Notes under the pieces: model-generated
Database searches by the model: none
Told to the model about the DNA's origin: nothing
Seen by the model: the letters and a program-made list of their open reading frames with translations, nothing else
Position numbers and translations under genes: made by a program
Shown: positions 22,954 to 35,507 of the stretch, piece after piece
Numbering within the stretch: the stretch's first letter is position 1
How the letters are laid out: every line of letters begins with the position of its first letter
NCBI GenBank assembly: GCA_900175165.2
Contig: FWWN02000421.1
Span: forward strand, 1-60,327
Direction: 5' to 3'
Source: Rhizomucor pusillus
Lineage: Eukaryota > Mucoromycota > Mucoromycetes > Mucorales > Lichtheimiaceae
Length of the DNA: 60,327 nt

Positions 22954-24086
22954 CACTTTTTCCCTTCTTTGATATCATTTGTACAGAAATATACCCTGTT
23001 TTGTTTGCCTTTTAAATACCAAATAATGCAACAATTACAATGTACACCGAATCCTTTGTTCCTTTGATTCCGTTGATATCAAACAGATGAAACTGTCTCG
23101 AGTCCGCATGAGGACAGAGTGACCCAACGAATGCTGGTGCGTACAAGAGTGCTGATATCTTTCCCTGGTAACGGCTCTGTCTATTTGATAGTAGCATTAG
23201 AGCATATTTTCCAACGTTTTGCAGTACCTTGTCTGCGTAATATCCTGCCAATGTATGGACTACATTAAGCTAAAAACAATGCGAAGTAAGTTTGGATATT
23301 CCTTACATCATTGAATACTAATGACAGTAGCCCAATGTTCTTCAAGTACGAGTAGCTGAAGATGAAGTTCGTAGAACTTCGGCTCGATATCTGAAGAACC
23401 AGCATACACGTGACATGTAGCACACTATTGTTTTAATGCCAATGCTACTATGAATTATGGTACGCAAGTACAATAGATTCTTTCCTTAGGTACGATTGCT
23501 GTACTTTCTAGCATTTTACAACCAAACGACTGAATACAAAATTGGTAATATTGTATCATTTGCGTTCTCCATACCTGTGCCTTTACAGTTGCGGCTTTAT
23601 CGTCTGTAGTAGCATTTGCAGGAAAACCCTATATTGTTTGTAATCTTACGGAGATAAACCATAATATCATCAACCAATGTTAACAATTTTGCAATCTTCC
23701 AGCATGCATAAAAGCTATTGAAACCCTAGAGCATAAGCAAATGCTCCATCGTATGTTCCAGACACGTTATTCACTGTTGCATTTGTCATATTTGTCATCC
23801 GAAAGTTCTCCGCTGTTCATGTACGTGGACTGGCCACATGGAACGATCATCGTTAATAGATCAATTTTGGCAGCTTTGTTACACAGGAACTTTGATATAC
23901 AAACGGAATATCTGTATGGGTTTGGTGCTCGCATTTCTTATTACGAGAAGATATTTCATCCAAGTCGTCTTGAAAACAACTGACGGTGTAATTACGTAAA
24001 CGTCCGCTTGTTCGGGGTTTGCCTGCCAAAGTCAGATAACCTCGTATTTAAGGTTGCGTGTTACATTCATCAGCTTGCTATCATAC
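22954..24086. other. intergenic, no recognised gene
   Basis: AT-rich. The most coding-like piece is an 80-codon open frame at 23741-23983 (+) starting MLHRMFQTRYSLLHLSYLSS. It contains YVDWPHGTIIVNRSILAALL but has no domain I can name. The rest shows only short frames. The 3' end is the promoter of the dehydrogenase gene. Confidence 0.4.
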
Positions 24087-25012
24087 ATGTCTCTTACATT
24101 CGTTGTTACCGGAGCTTCTCGAGGTCTTGGTCTTGAATTTGTCAAGCAATTGTCTGCAAAGGGACACACAGTTTTCGCTTGTGCGCGCTCTCCCGAGAAG
24201 TCTGAAAAGTTGCAGGAGCTCGTAAAAAGCAATAACTGTATCCACGCTGTTCCTCTCGACACCATTGATGCTAACTCTATTAAGGCAAGTATCATAACAT
24301 GGACAGCACAGAATGCCATGACATGAATAATGTACTGATGAACGCGTGTGTGTGTGCATGGATACAGGCTGCCTCCGGTAAGATCGCCGAGCTGGCTCCA
24401 GAAGGTGTTGACGTTTTGATTAATAATTCTGGCATTGCATCAAAACGAGAGCACACCGCCCTTAACACGCAAGTATTCTCTTTACAGATAATACATGAAA
24501 AGATCTCCCTTCTAATATACTAGCTTTTCTTATTTCAGTCCTGGGTCTGAATACATACAAGTCTTTGAGACCAATGTTGTTGGCACGTCGAATGTCACAC
24601 AAGCATTGCTTCCTCTTCTTCGCAAGAAGCAAACTAGGCGCATCATTAATATCTCGTCTATCTTGGGCTCCTGCGCGAACACAACTGCATCCTCCGTTGC
24701 AGCTGTAAGTTTTAATAGAATGTCTGGGACCACTGGAAAAAAGTATAGCTTACTAACTCATACTACCATCAGTATCGCGTCTCCAAGGCAGCCGAAAACA
24801 TGTTGACTAGATGCTTTGCTGGCACGCTAGCTGAAGAGAACTTTATCGTCATTGCCATGCACCCCGGATGGGTACAGACAGATATGGGTGGCGAAAAGGC
24901 TCCTGTCACCCCTGAGCAATCAATCAGCGGTATGATTCAAGTTATTGATAGTGCTACTACCGAAAAGAATGGAGCATACTTGGACTACCAAGGCCAGAAA
25001 TTGGAATGGTAA
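24087..25012 (+). CDS. Short-chain dehydrogenase/reductase (C-factor-like)
   Basis: Classical NAD(P)-dependent SDR with a Rossmann fold, probably cytosolic. It starts MSLTFVVTGASRGLGLEF, with the TGxxxGxG dinucleotide motif in the first 15 residues. NNSGIA (NNAG-like) follows, then the catalytic Ser region NISSILGS, the active-site YRVSK (YxxxK) and HPGWVQTDMGG. Two of the three introns are GC-AG (24285-24367 and 24479-24538), and the third (after SVAA) is GT-AG. Assembled length is about 245 residues, normal for the family. The closest subfamily by eye is the C-factor/sniffer-like carbonyl reductases; the substrate is unknown. The stop lies 116 bp from the convergent Ypt6 gene. Confidence 0.9.
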
Positions 25013-25128
25013 TATAGAACGAATGAATATAGTTAATTTCAAAGTTAGATAGGATATATAAGATCTCTACGCTCTGCAAAGAGAACGTAATAATGATGGT
25101 AATAAGGGATCATACAATGTCTTTTTTC

Positions 25129-26192
<1,064 letters not shown>

Positions 26193-26778
26193 ATCTGGTG
26201 ACTAGGGTATATCTTTTAAAGGTACGAGCAAGTGGAAGGGGAAAGCGGAGAAGTTTTCCAGAGGCCGGGCGGGGATGCTGCCTTTGTGTGATCACGCGGG
26301 CAGCATTTCTTGCTGCTGGTGCCAAACTTTAAGTACTTCTTTTCTTTTTCCTCTGGTTTCACAGACCGGTTCCAAAACTGGGCCTATCAATACGGTCTTG
26401 GGAAGGCCACCGTGGCCGTAAAAGAGACGTTGCTACATTTGATCTCCCTTTTTTAAAAGTTGTAAAAGAGGGATTGTAGCGATTGATAGATCGGGTCACG
26501 CTCCATGGAAGTCAAAGGGACGCATCTGGATGCACATCGGATGCGTGGCTTGAGGCTACACATGCATCATGGGATAGGTTTGCAAGTGTGTAAAAAATGA
26601 TGTTCACTTTGACATGTCTACAAGTTTTACAAGATAAAGAAGATGGCAGCAACGGCTATAAGCATATGTATATCGAGAGATAAAGGGGAAGAAAGATAAA
26701 TGCTTGTAGGAATGAACGTAGTAGACGAGTGACAGGAAAATAGAAGAAAGAAACAGAGGTATTGTAGGGTAACTGGAT
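26193..26778. other. intergenic, Ypt6 promoter side
   Basis: 5' flank of Ypt6 and 3' flank of Pbs2. Minus-strand open frames of 69 to 71 codons at 26604-26836 run into the Pbs2 3' end and show no domain. I see nothing else. Confidence 0.5.
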
Positions 26779-28354
26779 TTAATGGGAGCTGTTTGCAGCC
26801 GCTGATTTTCTTGCAGCATATGCCTCGTTTGCCCATTTAGCCATATCGACTTGGACGTTTTCGTATTTTTTGATGAATGGATGCTCTAAAAGCTCAGCGT
26901 ATGTGGGCCGTTTGCTGGGATCTTTATGCAAACTACAAAGCCAGTCAGTGAGTAGATTAATCTAGTAAGTTATTAGATAAGGATCTTACCAGGCGGCGAT
27001 AAAGTCACAGGCTTCTACAGAAAAGTGCTCTGGAAGTGTTGGTGGCTCTTCATCTACGATGGCCTTGAGCTGAGCAAACATATTGTCATACGTATAAGGA
27101 TATTTGCCACCAGCCATTTCTACAAGCGACAAGCCAAGGGACCACACGTCGGACGACACCGTGTACGTGTTCGCCGCCTTGATACGTTCCGGCTATCAGG
27201 AACCTGTGTTAGCAAGACACTTGTCCCCTGGAGACTAAGCTTAGCCAAGGACTTACAGCCATGTAACTCTGGCATCCAATATTCGTTTTTGCTAACGAAC
27301 GGTCTAGTTGGCCAGATACACCGAAGTCGCAAAGCTTCACCTGGCCTCGACGATTGGCGAGAACATTGGTAGGTTTCACATCTGACGGCGAAAAATTAGA
27401 ATCAGGGACACTTTTTAGAGAAAAAGGAAAGAGTGTGCAGTTACCTCTATGAATAATGGAAAGTTCGTCTTTGAGGAACTTTAGACCCTTGACCATCTAT
27501 GCACCAATCATTGAGTACGCGTAGCCCCCGATATGGTAGCAGCCCGCTTCCCAACGCACCGAAGTGGCAATCTTTGCCAATACGTCCTCTGGGACACCGT
27601 CGCCGTACAATTTATCGAGCGAGCCACAATCCATATACTCCATACAGTAGTAAACACATGACTCTATGAAGAATGCACCGTAGAACTCGACAATGTAATC
27701 GCTCGTGCTCTTGTGAAGGATATCCAGTTCCATCAGGATTTGATGAAGCTTCGTTTCATCTAGTTCGAGTCGAATTTCCTTTTGGCCCCACAAAGCGTTT
27801 GTCAGTCTTCCTAAAGGAGGGCAAAGTGTTTGCTTTCTGTTTACCTTCATGGCCATCACTACGTTTGTAACTCTGTGATATGCCTTTTGTACCGTGCCGT
27901 ATTGTCCTTTTCCGAGTTCTTCCTGCAAGACTAAATCGTCCATTTTGATAGTAAAACTGCTGCCGTTGCTAAAGTCGACGCCATCAGCGTGAATGATTGC
28001 CTTGCCAGCAAAATTAAGTTTGCCGGAGGGATCGCTAAACAAGGTCAATAAATATGCGCAGCCCCAACGAACAGATTGTCATGTTCAAACATACACGTAT
28101 TTCGAAAAGTTCGAGAATGGCGTCTGATCCTGTATACCAAGTTGGGACAATTTAAGCTTTGGTTTGTTGTTTTGTGGTCCATTGTTTCGTAGATGCGGTG
28201 GAGGCCCAGGTCGGCCAGCCATGGGCGGCAGAGGCGAGCGACTCATAGGCGGCAATACGGAACGATTTATGCGAGGTGGACCGGTGACAGGACCCATAGG
28301 CCGCTGTGCTTCCTGGCCTCGACGTCTCAAGGTCTCGGCCTCGTTGAGCGACAT
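26779..28354 (-). CDS. PBS2: MAP kinase kinase Pbs2/Wis1
   Basis: Dual-specificity kinase of the high-osmolarity (HOG) pathway, activating Hog1. It starts [16 protein letters not shown] short Pro-rich N-terminus ([20 protein letters not shown]) follows, then the Pbs2-type block [18 protein letters not shown]. The kinase has glycine loop [27 protein letters not shown], catalytic HRDVKPTN, DFGVSG and activation loop SLAKTNIG with the two phospho-sites. It also shows PERI and a C-terminal lobe ending [20 protein letters not shown]. At least six introns. Total length is about 400 residues against 668 in budding yeast, because the N-terminal regulatory region is much shorter. The Pro-rich stretch could serve as an SH3 ligand, as in yeast Pbs2-Sho1. 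Confidence 0.93.
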
Positions 28355-29147
28355 TTTCGAAAATGATTTGTCGAGATCCAGTTTGCAAAAGAGACAAGTA
28401 CGGAGAAAAATGTGGGTTTTCCCTCTTCAAGAACGAACGGGCGCCAACCTCGTTTTAAAAATTCAATCCCTCTCCAAAGGGGAGCATATCCGGTTGGCGG
28501 AGACTGTTGCTTGGAATCCCAACGGTCCCCACCCCCGCCATATCATTATTCAATCAATAAGATCCCACTCTCGAAATGACAAACAACATATGCACATATA
28601 GTACATTATAAATGGACGAGAACCAGCATCTGTAATTCTGCAAAAGTACACAATGTAATATGCGTGTCTACAATACACTCCCACGGTGCATCAACTACAC
28701 TTTTTCCAAGAATTAATGTCGCTGCAATTCGTCGTTTTGGTGTATAAATGTATTATAAAATTTCACAAAATGCGACATTACTTTCTGGAAAGAGTGTATT
28801 TCCCGCCAGTGCAAAAGCATTGAGCTGTATTCGCGGTATTTTATGCAGCTCGCCGTTGCCATCTTGCATCGTGCATAGTTGTTCGTGACACTGTAGGCAT
28901 AACAGCCAATTCCCTGCGCAGCATCCGAAGAATTGATTGCTGACCGAGTGATGTGGCCCCATGAATACATCTGCTGAAAGGCAAAATGTCACGGGTACCG
29001 CTCTATTCTCCGTTGCACCATGACTTTTTTTGCAAATGAAAAAAGCTGTTTCCAAAGTTTAATCAGGACTTCCAAAGGGAAAGATGGAGAATAGAAAAGA
29101 AATAGTTTAAATCATTAAGATACTCGACATGTCTAATGTAATAATTC
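28355..29147. other. intergenic, Pbs2 promoter
   Basis: 5' flank of Pbs2 and 3' flank of the small secreted protein. Minus-strand frames at 28713-29055 (85 to 100 codons) overlap each other out of phase and have no domain, so I do not call a gene. Confidence 0.5.
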
Positions 29148-29624
29148 TTAAATGCTATCTGGATGAGCTGACTCTGCCTTTTCTTGCGGCTTCTGCTCTG
29201 TGCCTTTCGTCTCACTGCCAGTAGGTCCCGAACCCGGATTTGCGGATGGCGCTTGTTGTTGTTGTTGCTGCTGCTGCTGCGGTGGCTGTTGTTTCTTGAG
29301 TCCCAATGTCTTATCAACCGCATCGAGATTTTGGACGACAGCGTTATTGGCTTTTAGAAAGAAGGCTTCAGCGTGACCTACATGTTGGACGTAGGTATCC
29401 TTGAGTCCCGGCGCTTCTTTAGTGTCTCGTTTTTCAGCCACAGTCTGATCAATTGGCTGCAACGTCATATCACCGTTTCGAGGGCCGTTTCTCTCGAGGC
29501 TACCGCCTCGAACGCGGTCCGCGAGTTCACCTTTGTTCAACGGTGCACCCTGTCCATCCTTGGCATTGAGGGCTACAGCGAAGACAGCACCGAAAATCAG
29601 GACCGATGAAACAAAGAAACGCAT
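29148..29624 (-). CDS. small secreted protein, unknown function
   Basis: Single exon of 158 codons. The start at 29624 was chosen because it opens a clean signal peptide (MRFFVSSVLIFGAVFAVALN, cleavage probably after Ala-rich ALNA). The upstream in-frame Met would bury it. The mature part is hydrophilic with short charged blocks (RVRGGSLERNGPRNGD), a helix-like middle (VGHAEAFFLKANNAVVQNLD) and a run of nine Gln encoded at about 29253-29280, followed by Pro/Ser/Gly/Glu-rich sequence. There are no cysteines in the mature part, unlike most small effectors, and no recognised domain. The Gln run is a likely length polymorphism. Confidence 0.65.
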   Translation of the reverse strand: MRFFVSSVLIFGAVFAVALNAKDGQGAPLNKGELADRVRGGSLERNGPRNGDMTLQPIDQTVAEKRDTKEAPGLKDTYVQHVGHAEAFFLKANNAVVQNLDAVDKTLGLKKQQPPQQQQQQQQQAPSANPGSGPTGSETKGTEQKPQEKAESAHPDSI

Positions 29625-30118
29625 GGATTGTGAAAAGAATGAAAAACGAAGAATACAGAGCAAAAATACCTCCCAGACAGCTTCTTATTTAAACAGGCTG
29701 CCGTCAGAGAGACATAGATGACCCCTTTTCTGTACGTCTCTGAATTTCTACTCCTTGTCTGCAACCTTTAGGGCGGTATATTCATTATGCATAATAAGGG
29801 GTTACAGATGCGAAACATATGCTCATATAGTCAATTACTGTGACACGCGATAGTTTCATTCTAGTGCCACGCCATATCCAGAAAAACTATACGTTTGTAA
29901 GCGTTCTATCATCATTCTCCTCGTTTGGATTGAACAAATGCAAAGTGTGATCCCGAGAAGAGGCCGTTCACATCTCAGCAGCAGGAATCTAAGGAGCCCG
30001 TGTACTTAAAGTACCATGTGACGCAGGATAGTGATAGCTAAGCATGCAGCGTAACGGAGCAGTTGGTAGTAACCATGACTTTACATTAGATTACGGACAT
30101 ATATAGGTAATGAAGTTT
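29625..30118. other. intergenic, 3' of Bre1
   Basis: Promoter of the small secreted protein gene and 3' flank of Bre1. No coding sequence seen. Confidence 0.5.
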
Positions 30119-33100
30119 CTACAGATAGAATTGCTTTACATCGGAAATACCGAAAGACTCGCTGCACGTTGGACATCGTCGTTGTCGGGTTTCCAGGCGA
30201 GCATCTATACATTCTTTACAGAAGGTATGCATGCATCTTGCCAACAACCTTGTCCTAAAGTTCGTACGACAAGCACTGCATTTTAACAGGGCCTAACAAA
30301 GGAATTGAGGATTTTACGAGGTGGGTTGGGAGGATGATCACTTGACTTACCCGTAACTCTTCACACTCCTCTGCTAGTTGCTCTTCAGCAGGGTTTTCAC
30401 CCTGTGTTATTTGATCCCAGGTTTTCTGCATTTTTGCATATTCTTCTTCTACTCCTTGCCGCAAGTGTTTCTCCTCATCCAATGCTTGTGTTTTATCATC
30501 CAATGTTTTCTGAAGCTAAGGAGATTGTCCGGTCAGTAAATTGCAAAAGTTTAGGCACGTTAGTGGACACATACATGGAGAACATAGGCTTCATAGCTGT
30601 CAAGTTCCACGCGCATCTCGCTACATTGATACTGCAAATCACACACATCTACTCTCCGCTGTTCCACAGCTTTCGTCGTCTCTCGCACTTCCTTCTCTTT
30701 GTCCACCTATCGGCACAAATCAGTTATCTCCTAGGACTGCTATTCCAAGTCTGCGTGATCTTTTACCAATTGTGCTTCCAAATTTTTCTCTCGTTCTTCA
30801 AGCTGCTTTAGATGCTCAAGTTGCTGGTCACTCGTCTTCCGTAACGCCTCGACATTGGCCATTTGCTTATCTCTTGCCGATTTCAATGACGCAAAAGTAT
30901 GCGCAAACTTTGCTTTCTGTAATATGATCATTCGTGAGCTTTCTTTTTCAAATCATAGAACCAGCAAAAGCAACTTACTTCTGCCTGGAGTCGAGCTTTC
31001 TGCTCCTTCTTCCTGGCAATTTCCTTATCCAAGTTGGAACCTTGTGAATCAAGCTTCGCATATATAGCCGTTACGCGGTCGATTTGTTGCAATAATTGAT
31101 TTTCATTCTGCAAGCAAGACTAAATAAACCAAACATCGCTGCAAACTTGATCTGCAAAATTTACCTGCTCGTAGAATTGGACCATTAAAGACAGCTTTTG
31201 AAACTCGGAGGCATTCTGATCCACTTTGGTAACCAGAGATTGAACATTCCTTCGCAGCTCAGAAACCGGTTCGTCGCCTTGTTTTAGCCACACATCGAGT
31301 TGCCTTTGCAGTATATCCATGTTCTGTGCTGATTTTTCCAAATTAGATTCCTTGCCTAGAATATCAATCGCGGATCTGATATCACTTCATAATATCTGAG
31401 TACAGCCTGAAGCCATGAAGATTCTACAGTCTGGTACCTACCGCAGCTTATTATCTAATTCTGATAGCTCCGATATTTTCTGAGTTAACGATCCAGCCAT
31501 ATTACGCTTATTGCTGTTCAATTCATTTCGTAATTCTGACAGCTGAGCATCCAGTTCCGTGATACGCTCCTAGTAGGATTTTTCATAAGCAACATCTCAG
31601 AATCGAGAAAGCAAAAGAAGATACCTGTTCTTTCATTGCCGACAAGGTGCTTTCTTCATGCAATTCCTTTTCTCGCTTCCGTTTTGACATTTGGGTATTG
31701 ACGGTACTTAAAAAATCATCGCGTTGCTTTCGAATGCGTGTCAGATCGCTTTCCAATCGACGTATTTCCGTTTCCATTGCTGTACTCTGGTTTGCTTTTT
31801 CTGACTTGGCCGTATCCAAAAGGTTCCTCCTTTCTGAAGATAACGAGTCGTATTCTCCTTCAAGTTTTATCTTTTTTTCTCCAAAATAATTTGACCGGCA
31901 CTTGTATAATTCTAAAGAGAGTTGGAGTAGTTTAAAGTACTCTGTTGCCATTAAACGCTCCTCGCTCAAACTCGAGAATTCGCTTCGTAGGCGATCCAGA
32001 TTATCTGCTAACGATTGTCTCTCTTCTTTTAAATCTTCAAGCTCCTTTTTCCGCGCTTCCACAATAAGCTGATGTTCTGCAAGTTGTGCTTTTGCAGCCT
32101 GCTCCGCGAGCATTTCCGACTAGACGATGGTTTGTCAGTATTGGGAATGCACGCTGTCTTGTTACTACATACTTCAGAGCTATCTTTGCTCGGCTTCTTC
32201 TCATCGTCTGAAGGTTTTGAGGTTGCCGGTGATTGCGCGCGGTTCGCTGATTGGAATCCGGTCATGTCTCCTCCTGCTAGAGATGCCGATGCCATGCTCT
32301 CCGCTCGGTCGTATCGCCGTTCAGCTTGCATTAATTTTTCCATGCATTCATCCACTGCATTTTGCGATTGCTCCAATTTGTCTTCAGCCGACTTTATATC
32401 TTTACTCAATTGCTCCACGTATTCAGCAAGGGAGTCGAGTTCGCTGTGCATATAGGAGGTCAATGTCTTATTTCGATGAGCTGATGATCGAAGATCCATC
32501 ATTTCGTCTCGCATCCATGTTTTTAATACATTTTGATCTGCTCGATACTTAGTACAATGTGCTGCTACTGCTAACTAATCTGCACATACCTCCATCTCGC
32601 TCAAGTACCTGTTGTACTTGAACAGCTTTCGAGTCCCATAACTGTATAGATTCAATTAACTGCGATGCCGTCATTCTCGTTTCTGTTTGCAGCTGTTCCA
32701 ATTTTGCATCGTTTGCATCTGGTAACTCGGAAGAATAATCACCAGTATCCAGATCAAGAAAAATCTTGGTTGTATACAAGCAATCAAGACGAAGCTAAAG
32801 ACATCCCATATTCAGCATGAATATCCTTAGTCGCGATGCAGTGTATTCCACCATACCATACGCAACTGCGCTCTGAGAACTCGGATCCTAGCTTCAACGG
32901 CATCCCTGCTCTGTTCCGCAGAACTCGCCATTTTCTCATACTTCAATGCTTCATCCTAAATACAGCACTTAGCATTGAATGAAACATCAAAGCTACGCCA
33001 AGTTTCCTTTGTCATACCTTTGCTTTGTGCATATGACGAAGAAGTGCTGCTTTAGAAAGCCTTGCATGATCAAGCTACGATTTCCAGTTAGCAATCGAAA

Positions 33101-33351
33101 TTCTTCAGAACTCTTTTAGAATCTTGGACTTCTAGTCAGCTTACAAAGACATTTTCTTCTTCTTCCATCGCGATTTCAGAGTTACCAGCTACTTGGGCGC
33201 TGGATTCAACATTCAAGGAAACGCTTCCATTTGCAGTGAATCGCTTCTTCAATGGGGGTCTAGATGGCTGTGGCGCGTCTGAACCCTCCGCGCTTGTCTC
33301 AAAGTTTTCAGCCCAACGACGTTTCTTGTCCAAAGGTGGCGATGTGGACAT
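30119..33351 (-). CDS. BRE1: E3 ubiquitin ligase Bre1 (histone H2B)
   Basis: Nuclear RING ligase that, with Rad6, monoubiquitinates histone H2B. The start MSTSPPLDKKRRWAENFETS at 33351 is Lys/Arg-rich and nuclear-signal-like. A long coiled coil follows, spread over about a dozen short exons (for example DANDAKLEQLQTETRMTASQ, LRDELNSNKRN-like repeats and EEKHLRQGVEEEYAKMQKTW). The C-terminal RING is complete: CSACRTNF, CMHTFCKEC, CPTC, ending ISDVKQFYL, a typical Bre1 terminus. Coordinates of the two ends are firm; internal exon borders in the coiled coil are approximate. The gene starts 172 bp after the stop of asparagine synthetase on the same strand. Confidence 0.92.
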
Positions 33352-33523
33352 TTGTACATTGACAAGAAAAGAACAGGGAGAATTGCGGAGTTTATCAGCA
33401 CGCAACATGTTTTCATCTATTCTATGTGATGGGCAAAGAAATGAAGGACATGTGGAAAAAAAGGACAATGACATATATTAAATTAAATCAAATTGTGCTT
33501 TTGGTCTAAGTTTCTCTTTTTTT

Positions 33524-35507
33524 TTACTTGCTGTTTTCGTAAGCGGCCTCGTGAGCCTTCTGGGCACGGCCCGAAGGATCCTCAGGGCAGCCCCAGTCTG
33601 CACGGGGGATCCATCGAACAACGCTGGCAGTGCATGCTTCTTGTGGGAACCATGCTTCGAACATGGCACGGTACATGTATGCTTCTTTGGTAGTAGGAGT
33701 GTCTTTGGGCCATCTCTCAGCTGCATTGGCAAACTCTTCATCGGATACCTTTGTCAAGCTAACTTCCTTGAGGGTATCGATCCAGCTGTAACCAACACCA
33801 TCAGAGAATTGCTCCTTCTGTCTCCAAAGGATGTTGTGTGGCAGATATGGCTTAACGCCAGGCTCGTCAGAGGTATCGAACGCCTTGCGCAAAATGTACT
33901 TTTCCATGCGACCTTCAGCGAGGTTAGGACGCTTGTCCTTGGGATCAATGTTCATGGCAATTTCCAAGAGACCCTTGTCAAGGAAAGGTACACGGGCTTC
34001 AAGACCCCAGGCCATGGTGGCCTTGTTGGCACGCAAGCAGTCAGCATAGTGCAAGTTCTTGACACGAGTCACAGTTTCGGCATGGAAAGATGCATCATCG
34101 GGTGCAGAGTGGAAATAAAGGTAGCCACCAAAGACTTCGTCAGCACCTTCACCAGACAAAACCATCTTGACACCCATAGCCTTGATCTTGCGAGAGAGCA
34201 GGTACATAGGCGTGGATGCACGAATGGTGGTAACATCGTAAGTTTCCAAATGGTAAATTACATCGCTAACTGCATCCAAAGCTTCCTGGATGGTAAAAGT
34301 ATATTCGTGATGGATGGTGTTGAGATGCTTTGCAACTTCGCGTGCGGCGATCAAATCGGGCGAACCCGGAAGACCGATGGAGAAGGAGTGAAGACGAGGC
34401 CAAAGAGTAGGACCGCCTGCAGTTGGAAATACAAAGTCTTAAAAACGGCTTGACGTATATAATAGATTATCCTGACTTACTTTCATCAAATCGATCGTCA
34501 TCGTTGTATTGGCTGATAGCACCGGAAGCGATCTTCTCGGTTTCACGGGCCGCAATCGAGGCAATAAGACTTGAATCCAAACCACCAGACAGGAGCACAC
34601 CATATGGAACTTCAGCCATCAATCTCTTGCGCACTGCACGCTCCAAAGTCTCGCGCAACAGCTTGTAGTCAACTGGGTTAGAAGGCACGCGATCGCCGTC
34701 CCACCAGGTAGGGTTGAACCAACGAGTTGTTTCGCCAGTCTCAGAGTCGTAAACGTGGCCGGGAGGGAATGCAAGGATCTTGTCGCAGTCTTCGTTAAGC
34801 GACTTCAATTCGGAAGCAAAGTACACAGTACCGGGCATCTGGGAGTTCCAGCCGTAGTATAAAGTAGTAATACCGATGGGGTCACGGGCGGCAATAATAC
34901 GGTTGCGCTTAACATCCAGAAGAACAAACGAGAACATGCCATCCAACTGTTGTACAAGCTCCTTGTCCATCTCTTTGTACTAATTATCAATCAATTAATA
35001 TCTACCTGCAATCATATCAACTGTTTCAATGATATGGCTTACCATGTGCATAATTACTTCACAGTCAGAGTGAGTCTTGAAGACATGCTTTTCCTTAAGG
35101 TTATGTCGAAGTTGCTTATGGTTGTAAATTTCGCCGTTGACGCACAAAACTAAAGATTCATCGTCGCTGACAAGAGGTTGAGCGCCAGTATCTGCAATAA
35201 AACGCGAAAATGCTTAGCCGAGCGAAACCTTTGATCGCAAGTTGAGATTTTCACCTACCTACGCCAACAATGGCGAGACGTTCGTGGCTAAGAATGTGGT
35301 TGCCAGTGGTGAAGCAGCCAGACCAATCGGGACCACGATGTCTGATTCTGTTTGCAAGAAAGAGAGACACACCAACGTCAGATCTGATTGAGGCTTTCCA
35401 GCAGCAGAAAAAATTTTCAGGGCTTACTTTTTTGACAGGTAGAGGGCGCGTTGGCGATAGCTCTCAATATCGCCCTGGTAGTTGTATACAGCAAAGATAC
35501 CACACAT
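33524..35507 (-). CDS. ASN1: Asparagine synthetase (glutamine-hydrolysing)
   Basis: Converts aspartate, glutamine and ATP to asparagine. The first residues [15 protein letters not shown] place the catalytic Cys2 of the class II glutaminase at the N-terminus, which fixes the start at 35507. Then come [17 protein letters not shown] and NGEIYNH. The synthetase half begins after [13 protein letters not shown] with the ATP pyrophosphatase P-loop SGGLDSS, then [11 protein letters not shown] and the C-terminal [10 protein letters not shown]. Introns lie only in the 5' half; the 3' half is one long exon (33524-34430). Length is close to the usual 570 residues. A 300-codon open frame on the opposite strand is a codon shadow. 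Confidence 0.95.

Noticed and set aside
33551..34453. 300-codon open frame on the plus strand
   Set aside because: It lies exactly antisense to the large exon of asparagine synthetase, whose motifs are unambiguous. It has no domain of its own.
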